Below are positions 1 through 4,820 of a stretch of DNA of 7,769 nucleotides, one piece after another (position 1 is the stretch's first letter; the number at the start of each line of letters is the position of its first letter). Position numbers and translations under genes: made by a program. This DNA comes from an uncultured Fibrobacterota bacterium (GTDB lineage Bacteria > Fibrobacterota > Chitinivibrionia > Chitinivibrionales > Chitinispirillaceae). Below the pieces are notes generated by a model. That model did no database searches. It was given only the letters and a program-made list of their open reading frames with translations, and was not told where the DNA came from. Location of the stretch: the NCBI GenBank assembly GCA_903888815.1, contig CAISVC010000042.1:1-7769 (forward strand), in the 5' to 3' direction.

Positions 1-388
1 GCTTTTTATCGTACACTTCCATTGCTTTTTCATATTCTTCGCGCTTCTGGATATACTCGTCGCGTGATTTGTCATAGTAAAGGCTCCCCAGGTTGTACAT
101 GGCGTCCGCGCACCGCATCGACTTCCTCCCGGCTTCGCAATCCTTGAGGAGGTTTTCCCATCGCTGAATAATCTCGTCCAGAGTTTTACCGGTCGGCTTG
201 TTCCTATCCTGATCTTGCTGCCCGCGCGTCACAAGCTTCTCTTTTTCCTTCCTTAGCTTATCAATTTCCCTCTGAAGCTCCTGTTTACGTCCTTCATCGC
301 TTGCAGCAAGAACTGAAACGGGCGCTATGAGCACCACCGAATATAGTGTAGCCGCTATGAGAACAACTCCGCACCGTATCCTTTGCAT
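1..388 (-). CDS. Exported coiled-coil/TPR-like protein, C-terminus outside the window (partial)
   Basis: The N-terminal 129 codons are visible and the frame stays open to the window edge. The protein begins MQRIRCGVVLIAATLYSVVL, a basic start and hydrophobic core that look like a signal peptide. Cleavage is likely near residue 29 (SVLA-A), so it is predicted to be periplasmic. Residues about 33-50 are a charged heptad-like stretch (ELQREIDKLRKEKEKL), probably a short coiled coil. Residues about 65-129 look like the start of TPR-type helices (ADAMYNLGSLYYDKSRDEY, then EEYEKAMEVY), a pattern common in periplasmic TPR scaffold proteins. The ATG at 388 is supported by a good GAGGAG ribosome site. 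It lies 32 nt downstream of the barrel-TPR gene with no terminator between them, so it is the third gene of the leftward operon. Function is not recognised; a scaffold or adaptor role is inferred from the repeats and context. The TPR call is less certain than the signal peptide. Confidence 0.8.
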   Translation of the reverse strand, partial: MQRIRCGVVLIAATLYSVVLIAPVSVLAASDEGRKQELQREIDKLRKEKEKLVTRGQQDQDRNKPTGKTLDEIIQRWENLLKDCEAGRKSMRCADAMYNLGSLYYDKSRDEYIQKREEYEKAMEVYDKK

Positions 389-397
389 GTACCGATT

Positions 398-403
398 CTC
401 CTC
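398..403 (-). promoter_or_regulatory. Strong Shine-Dalgarno site before the exported TPR gene
   Basis: The minus strand reads GAGGAG nine bases upstream of the ATG at 388. It is the best ribosome-binding site in the window, fixes the start of the third operon gene, and suggests that gene is translated independently of the one before it. Confidence 0.7.
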
Positions 404-420
404 AACAATATTCTTGAAGA

Positions 421-2895
421 CTATTTACCTTTTATTTTTTCTTTCCCTTTTTCCGGTTCTTTTACTTTCCCTTTTTCCTGCTCTTTCTTTTGAAGCTCAT
501 CGAGTTCTCGCTGCTTCTTCAGGAGTTCTTCATCAAGCTTTTGTTCTTTCCCCTTCTGCTCCTGGAAACCTTCAACCGCTTTGCGCGTCTTCATTAAATT
601 AGTGGCTTTGGCAAGCGCGTATTCGGCGTCGGCGATGACCTCATCCCTCCGTTTGAAGAAACGGGTATGTGATTTCGCCAGCAGCGTGTAGTTGAAGAAA
701 TCCCGCGATTCCTTGGCATATTTCTGGAATTCCGGGGCAAGTTCCGAACGCTCTTCAGTCACCTTATTGGTCGGTTTTCTCATGGTATTTTTCTTGATCT
801 TCTCTGCGGTCGGCGCGAATTTTTGGACATACTCATCAAAAGAAACCTTACGCTTCTGGAGGTCTCCCTCGGTAACGTAAGGTTTTTTAGCAGCTGCAAG
901 ACTCTGTTCGAGTGTGCTGACCGCCTCCGCATACCGCTTGAGCAGCATCAGGGAATATCCTTCCACAAGATACGCTTCAGGGATCAGCGGAGACTCAGGA
1001 TACGTCACAATCAGATGATCAATGGTCTGACGCGCTTCCTCAGGACGGTTTACCTTCATCCATGACCATGCGGTACCGAGCAGCGCTTCGTCCTGATACG
1101 GCGACCCGTCCGGAACCCGCTGATATGCTTCCACCGCCTGGCGCAGCTTATCCCCGCTTTCGAAATAAATATGTCCGAGTTTCAGATTGGCCGCATCCTG
1201 CAGCAGCTGATCCGATGCCTCCTGTGTGCTGTCTTTGAAGATCGTGGTGAGGTTCTGAATCGCAGCCTGATCTTTATTGTTTTCGATATTGATGATCGCC
1301 ATCGTATATTGCGCATACAGATATGACGGGTCCTCCTGCTTCACGTGGGAGAGAAGTTGCTCGGCAACAGTGAAATTCTTGCGCTGAAACTGTATCTCCC
1401 CGGCCAGGTAGTCGGCGTCGGTCCGGATGTCGCTGTCAGGGTAAAGATTGGTGATAAACGCATGGTTCTTCAAAGCCTCGTCGTATTTGCCCTCTCGGTA
1501 ATCAAGACGCTGAAGGCCGTAAATGTATCGCGAACGCTGTTCCGAAGTGGTGTATTCCTCGAGCGCCTCCTTGTATACTTCGCGGGCGATGTCATCCATG
1601 TACAGCTTGGTATAGCAGTCGCCGAGATACCATTTCGCCTTGTCGTTCAGATGGAAATTCGGGAACAGCGATAGAACCTTCCCGAACGCAAACCCCGCCT
1701 CCCAGTATTTTCCGGCCAGGTAAAGCCGCATCGCCTCGTTGTAGGCATCCATAGGGGCGAGAATGAGCTTGTCGTACAGATGCTTGGACAGTACCTGCTC
1801 GCGCGTCGGTCCGAAATCGGTGCCGATCTTCGTCATCATGGTAAACCCGCGTTCATCGTTCCCGCCGCCGCTCCAGTCGATGAAGCTGTACCCCAGATTG
1901 AAATCGAAATTCAGATAGTTGATCATTTCGGGCAGCAGATAGATCAGGTTATAATTGAAGCCGATAAAGGGAATATTGTTATTTGTCCACCCTGCCTTGA
2001 TCCAGAACGCCGGATGAAACATGTATTTGAAGTGCGCGCCGAAACGCGGAGTGGCGACAAGCTCGCCGATTATCCTCCCGATGGAGTCGGGCGCCTGGAA
2101 CATATTAAGGTACTCTGTCCAGTTAATCGCCTTGAACACGGCAATCAGACCGTTATCAATCATTATCTCGGCATCGCATACCACATTATCATTGAATCCC
2201 GCCCAGCGGACGCCGGCCCGCACCCGGGTTACGCTCAGCTCCTTGGTATTGTTGATCGGATCATTCCAGTCTATCTGCGTCGGCAATAAATCCTGAAAAG
2301 TGAAGCTGAAACCGAGATCGCCGACCATGTCGCGGTAATTATCAAGGGGGTTGAGATATACGCCTATGTCCACTCCCGGAATTTTGCTGATTTTCCTCTG
2401 CCGCATAAACTGTTTTTCGATACGCACTTTTGCATTGGCGCCGAGCATCAGCCACGGCAGCACCTTGAATCCATACGAAGGAACGACCCAGACATCTTCA
2501 AAAGATGTTTTTCCCATTGGCTGGGGGTTTCCATTTATATCAAAATCGATGCGATCGACGCTGCCGAGTGACCACAGACAGGTAATACCCAGCGTATGAT
2601 TGCGGTAGAGCGGCAGCAGAAAACCGGTCTGCTGATATCCCAGCCCCTGCGCGCCCAGCGCGTACCGATAATACCCGAAGTCCCAGTGCATCTGATTGAC
2701 GCGGTAAAGCAGTGCCGGATTGACAAGCGGAGAGCTCCATTCCGACAGACTCTGGATGAAATCGGCCTGGAAATAAGGTGCCGCGTATCCGCCATTGCCC
2801 TGTGCGCGGACATCCGCGACCCCTACAAGGAGTACCGCACAGAGGCACCACAGCTTTCCCGACGAATACCTGGACCGAATGATCTTTTTTGCCAT
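421..2895 (-). CDS. Outer-membrane barrel (PorV/UPF0164-like) fused to a TPR domain and charged coiled-coil tail
   Basis: An 824-residue protein. Residues 1-31 form a signal peptide (KLWCLCAVLLVGVADVRA, cleavage before Q32). Residues about 37-362 are rich in alternating aromatic/hydrophobic strands and contain NPALLYR after an early Ser/Pro segment. This resembles the ANPA-type start of PorV/PorQ/UPF0164 outer-membrane barrels, so a barrel is likely but the exact family is not certain. Residues about 375-668 carry roughly eight TPR-like helical hairpins (e.g. AYNEAMRLYLAGKYWEAGFA, PEAYLVEGYSLMLLKRYAEA), similar to YbgF/BamD-type periplasmic TPRs. Residues about 668-777 are helical and charged, and 778-824 are a Lys/Glu/Gln coiled-coil tail ending in two 8-residue repeats. 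The ATG at 2895 was chosen because AAGG lies seven bases upstream; an in-frame TTG at 2901 is less likely. It sits 24 nt after the OmpA-type gene and 32 nt before the exported TPR gene, as the middle gene of an operon. Role unknown; an outer-membrane base with a periplasmic scaffold is inferred. Confidence 0.85.
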   Translation of the reverse strand: MAKKIIRSRYSSGKLWCLCAVLLVGVADVRAQGNGGYAAPYFQADFIQSLSEWSSPLVNPALLYRVNQMHWDFGYYRYALGAQGLGYQQTGFLLPLYRNHTLGITCLWSLGSVDRIDFDINGNPQPMGKTSFEDVWVVPSYGFKVLPWLMLGANAKVRIEKQFMRQRKISKIPGVDIGVYLNPLDNYRDMVGDLGFSFTFQDLLPTQIDWNDPINNTKELSVTRVRAGVRWAGFNDNVVCDAEIMIDNGLIAVFKAINWTEYLNMFQAPDSIGRIIGELVATPRFGAHFKYMFHPAFWIKAGWTNNNIPFIGFNYNLIYLLPEMINYLNFDFNLGYSFIDWSGGGNDERGFTMMTKIGTDFGPTREQVLSKHLYDKLILAPMDAYNEAMRLYLAGKYWEAGFAFGKVLSLFPNFHLNDKAKWYLGDCYTKLYMDDIAREVYKEALEEYTTSEQRSRYIYGLQRLDYREGKYDEALKNHAFITNLYPDSDIRTDADYLAGEIQFQRKNFTVAEQLLSHVKQEDPSYLYAQYTMAIINIENNKDQAAIQNLTTIFKDSTQEASDQLLQDAANLKLGHIYFESGDKLRQAVEAYQRVPDGSPYQDEALLGTAWSWMKVNRPEEARQTIDHLIVTYPESPLIPEAYLVEGYSLMLLKRYAEAVSTLEQSLAAAKKPYVTEGDLQKRKVSFDEYVQKFAPTAEKIKKNTMRKPTNKVTEERSELAPEFQKYAKESRDFFNYTLLAKSHTRFFKRRDEVIADAEYALAKATNLMKTRKAVEGFQEQKGKEQKLDEELLKKQRELDELQKKEQEKGKVKEPEKGKEKIKGK
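441..478 (-). repeat. Tandem 24-nt repeat encoding the KE(Q/P)EKGK(V/E) tail
   Basis: On the plus strand the 14-mer CTTTCCCTTTTTCC occurs at 441-454 and again at 465-478, a period of 24 nt. On the coding strand this gives two adjacent 8-residue units, KEQEKGKV and KEPEKGKE, at the extreme C-terminus of the barrel-TPR protein. The surrounding stretch is strongly purine-rich on the coding strand. This is a short coding repeat that could expand or contract without shifting the frame. Confidence 0.75.
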
Positions 2896-2919
2896 ATGCA
2901 AACCTTTTTTTTTAAAGTA

Positions 2920-4422
2920 TTATTTAAGCGGGACGACTTCCACCCGTCTGTTTTTCGCTCGGCCTTCCGCCGTTTCGTTGGGTGCGATAGGACGCGTCTT
3001 GCCGTACCCTCTCGCCACGATCCGGTCCGGGTTGATACCGCGCTGTACGAGATAATTCATCACCGACTTCGCCCGGTCATAGGAAAGCGCCATATTATAG
3101 CTGTCACCGCCCTGGTTGTCGGTATGACCGGCGATCTCAATCTTTACATTGGGAAATGCTTCGAGGTTATTGAAGACCGTTTCAAGCACATAATACGACT
3201 CCTCTAGAAGCTCGGCTGACGCAGTCTTGAAATTAACACCCTTGAGAATAAGCGTCTGTTTGATCTCCTCCGGCTTCTCATCCGGGCATCCATCCTGGTC
3301 TTTATAGCCGTTCACCGTCTCCGGCTGGTTCGGACACTTATCAAGTGAGTCAGGGATACCGTCTTTATCGTTATCATAGTCCGGGCACCCGTCAAGATCC
3401 TGGAAGCCGTCCCGGTCTTCCGGATCGTTCGGGCACTGGTCCTGCGCATCATAAATGCCGTCCTTGTCATTATCATAGTCCGGGCAGCCGTCCTGATCCT
3501 CGAATCCGTCTTTGTCTTCAGGAACATCCGGACACTGGTCGACTTCGTCGGGGATACCGTCTCCGTCGCGATCGGTCGAAAGGGCCACTATCTGCTGGTC
3601 GGTGATAAGACCGATATCGGTGCCGTTTTCGCCCTTTCCCTTGCACGGCGATATTGGTTTGACGAAATAATTATACAGCGGATGCCCCGCAGCAACGAAA
3701 TTCGGCGGCCGCTGAATATTGTTAGGCTGTACGACCGCATCGCCGTTGTTCGGCAGGCGGTTGTTGAAAATATTGTTATTGATGATACGCGTCTTGTGCG
3801 CTTCGGGCGCCACGAAAATACCGTACTGCTTGTTCTCTATAATAATATTGTTGCGCACCAGCACTTCGGAACGATGCGCGCAGAAAATGCCGCAATAACC
3901 GTTTTCCAGAATAACGTTATGATCGATTGCCGTGCGCGTGCTGCGCGCGGATTCAAGAAAGATACCCGTCCATTCGTTGCGGTAAATGACATTGTTGTTG
4001 ATATCCGGAAGCGAGATCAGAGCATGAATACCGGCGCCTTTATTGTCCACGATAAAATTCCGTTCAATGACCGGACGGGTATTTTTGCACAGGACGCCGG
4101 TGAGGCCGTTCTTTATGGTAAAATTCCTGATAACCGCTCCGTCGGCGCCGGTCACGCAGGGTCCCTCGCGTTTGCCGTCGATGACGGTAGTGCGCATATC
4201 CTCGCCGATGAGCACCACGTTATCGGCAAGGGCGATATTCTCTTTGTATATGCCCTTTTTGACAAATATAGTATCGCCTGCGTCGACTTCGCCAAGAGCA
4301 GCGTGGATGGTGGGAAAGTCGCGCGGGACAACGATCTTTCTTCCTGCACTGGCGCAAACCGCTACAGCCAGCAGAAAGCACAATACGCGAACTGCTGTCT
4401 TGAAAAGATATCGTTTTTTCAT
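2920..4422 (-). CDS. Secreted right-handed beta-helix / thrombospondin type 3 / OmpA-domain protein
   Basis: A 500-residue protein with three modules. Residues 1-26 are a signal peptide (FLLAVAVCASA, cleavage before G27). Residues about 28-260 look like a NosD/pectate-lyase-like right-handed beta-helix. It opens with IVVPRDFPTIHAAL and GDTIFVKKGIYKENI, then has Asn-ladder coils (NNNVIYRNEWTGIF, DHNVILENGYCGIF, RNNIIIENKQYGIF), and closes with a typical SPCKGKG...DIG segment. Residues 284-382 are three 33-residue thrombospondin type 3 calcium-binding repeats. Residues about 389-497 are an OmpA C-terminal peptidoglycan-binding domain: GHTDN with Asp435, LSYDRAKSV with Arg450, then GYGKTRPI and GRAKNRRVEV. 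Asp435 and Arg450 are spaced as the diaminopimelate-binding pair known in OmpA family members. The protein should be periplasmic, non-covalently bound to the cell wall. No catalytic residues were identified in the helix, so binding rather than enzymatic activity is as likely. First gene of the leftward operon. No clear Shine-Dalgarno precedes the ATG at 4422; upstream bases are AT-rich. Confidence 0.93.
   Translation of the reverse strand: MKKRYLFKTAVRVLCFLLAVAVCASAGRKIVVPRDFPTIHAALGEVDAGDTIFVKKGIYKENIALADNVVLIGEDMRTTVIDGKREGPCVTGADGAVIRNFTIKNGLTGVLCKNTRPVIERNFIVDNKGAGIHALISLPDINNNVIYRNEWTGIFLESARSTRTAIDHNVILENGYCGIFCAHRSEVLVRNNIIIENKQYGIFVAPEAHKTRIINNNIFNNRLPNNGDAVVQPNNIQRPPNFVAAGHPLYNYFVKPISPCKGKGENGTDIGLITDQQIVALSTDRDGDGIPDEVDQCPDVPEDKDGFEDQDGCPDYDNDKDGIYDAQDQCPNDPEDRDGFQDLDGCPDYDNDKDGIPDSLDKCPNQPETVNGYKDQDGCPDEKPEEIKQTLILKGVNFKTASAELLEESYYVLETVFNNLEAFPNVKIEIAGHTDNQGGDSYNMALSYDRAKSVMNYLVQRGINPDRIVARGYGKTRPIAPNETAEGRAKNRRVEVVPLK
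3277..3573 (-). repeat. Three 99-nt thrombospondin type 3 repeats
   Basis: Three contiguous 33-codon units occupy 3475-3573, 3376-3474 and 3277-3375 (coding order). Each has the pattern D-x-D-x-D-G-I-x-D, then a CP pair, then DG(F/Y)xDxDGCPD. The regular Asp spacing is that of known calcium-binding type 3 repeats, so the segment is probably a stiff calcium-dependent spacer between the beta-helix and the OmpA domain. The third copy is the most diverged (PETVNGYKDQ replaces PEDxDGFxDx). Confidence 0.9.
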
Positions 4423-4458
4423 ATTTTTTAAAGGGCTTAATGGGTATGAAGCGTTACT

Positions 4459-4499
4459 ATTTTTCCCGTTGCGGCCGGTGTGCGGCGAACCGGAAAAAT
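4459..4499 (-). repeat. Inverted repeat in the presumed 5' leader of the leftward operon
   Basis: Arms ATTTTTCC (4459-4466) and GGAAAAAT (4492-4499) are perfectly complementary over 8 bases around a 25-base GC-rich centre. A second, competing pairing exists inside: CCGGT (4475-4479) with ACCGG (4489-4493). Both lie between the minus-strand promoter candidate and the ATG at 4422, so the transcript leader could fold in two mutually exclusive ways. It is not followed by a U-tract as a terminator would be. Regulatory meaning is inferred only. Confidence 0.45.
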
Positions 4500-4509
4500 G
4501 TATCCTATA

Positions 4510-4539
4510 ATAATAATATCTGACCGCTTAAAGAGTCAA
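4510..4539 (-). promoter_or_regulatory. Sigma70-like promoter for the leftward operon
   Basis: On the minus strand, TTGACT (4534-4539, five of six matches to TTGACA) is followed after 18 bases by TATTAT (4510-4515, five of six matches to TATAAT). The predicted transcript would begin near 4503 and carry a leader of about 80 bases before the ATG at 4422. It is the best consensus match seen in the intergenic region and is correctly placed for the three-gene operon. The start site itself is not shown by the sequence. Confidence 0.6.
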
Positions 4540-4559
4540 CCAGCTTTTCTGTTCCTTCT

Positions 4560-4579
4560 TTCAGGAAAAAATCCCTGAA
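4560..4579. repeat. Short inverted repeat TTCAGG-8-CCTGAA upstream of the leftward promoter
   Basis: Perfect 6-base arms TTCAGG (4560-4565) and CCTGAA (4574-4579) flank the 8-base centre AAAAAATC. It lies about 20 bases upstream of the leftward -35 box, a position typical of an activator site, but a repeat this short can arise by chance in AT-rich DNA. Confidence 0.25.
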
Positions 4580-4631
4580 CATATTCAACCTGCGCATCAC
4601 TGTTTCAGCTTATAAAAAAGATTATCGGCAT

Positions 4632-4651
4632 AAAAAACGCAAGAGTTTTTT
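4632..4651. repeat. AT-rich inverted repeat AAAAAAC-6-GTTTTTT
   Basis: Arms of 7 bases (4632-4638 and 4645-4651) flank GCAAGA. The stem has only one G-C pair per arm, so it is too weak for a standard intrinsic terminator. It might be a protein-binding site or an intrinsically bent A-tract. It lies upstream of the weak rightward promoter candidate. Confidence 0.3.
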
Positions 4652-4668
4652 GGGCCGTATAAAAGCGT

Positions 4669-4698
4669 TTGCATATTTTATCAAATGCTGCATATAGT
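4669..4698 (+). promoter_or_regulatory. Weak candidate promoter for the peptidase-propeller-barrel gene
   Basis: TTGCAT (4669-4674) and TATAGT (4693-4698, five of six to TATAAT) are separated by 18 bases. The -35 matches consensus at only three positions. Another possible -10, TAAAAT, lies at 4745-4750 without a good -35. The rightward gene must be transcribed from this region, but which element is used cannot be decided from the sequence. Confidence 0.3.
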
Positions 4699-4820
4699 AT
4701 CTTTTATCAGGTACTTCTATATTAAGTCTGCCGGAACAGGGGCATAAAATTACCAGAGCAATGAACCGTAGTATAAAAGGACACTTCAGCCGGTTGTTTT
4801 TCATGGAATGGGGCTTTACG

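Larger units (their letters stand above)
4423..4820. other. Divergent intergenic region between the two transcription units
   Basis: About 400 bases with no convincing gene. It is richer in A/T than the flanking genes. It holds a strong leftward promoter candidate, a weak rightward one, a leader inverted repeat at 4459-4499 and two short inverted repeats (4560-4579 and 4632-4651). An in-frame ATG at 4761 could extend the rightward gene by 20 codons, but the protein made from 4821 has a better signal peptide. Overlapping open frames here read through into the gene on the other strand and are treated as chance. Confidence 0.8.

Noticed and set aside
1780..2289. 169-codon plus-strand open frame opposite the barrel-TPR gene
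   Set aside because: Antisense shadow of a well-supported coding region; no domain, no ribosome site of note.
2893..2901. TTG start at 2901 for the barrel-TPR gene
   Set aside because: The ATG at 2895 is two codons downstream and lies at a normal distance (seven bases) from AAGG, so it is preferred.
2596..3207. 203-codon plus-strand open frame spanning the junction of two minus-strand genes
   Set aside because: It overlaps the OmpA domain and the barrel signal peptide on the opposite strand, both strongly supported.
4345..4422. Lipoprotein signal in the OmpA-domain protein (Cys23)
   Set aside because: The residue before the Cys is Val, which does not fit the lipobox, while CASA-G fits ordinary signal peptidase I cleavage.
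3682..4431. 249-codon plus-strand open frame opposite the OmpA-domain gene
   Set aside because: It lies wholly antisense to a gene with clear beta-helix and type 3 repeat domains, and its translation has no recognisable domain or signal peptide.
4632..4651. Intrinsic terminator
   Set aside because: The stem is almost all A-T, and no gene is seen that would end there; kept only as an inverted repeat.
4761..4820. Upstream in-frame ATGs (4761, 4803) as start of the peptidase-barrel gene
   Set aside because: They add up to 20 residues ahead of a complete signal peptide and have no better ribosome site; still possible, so the start is not certain.
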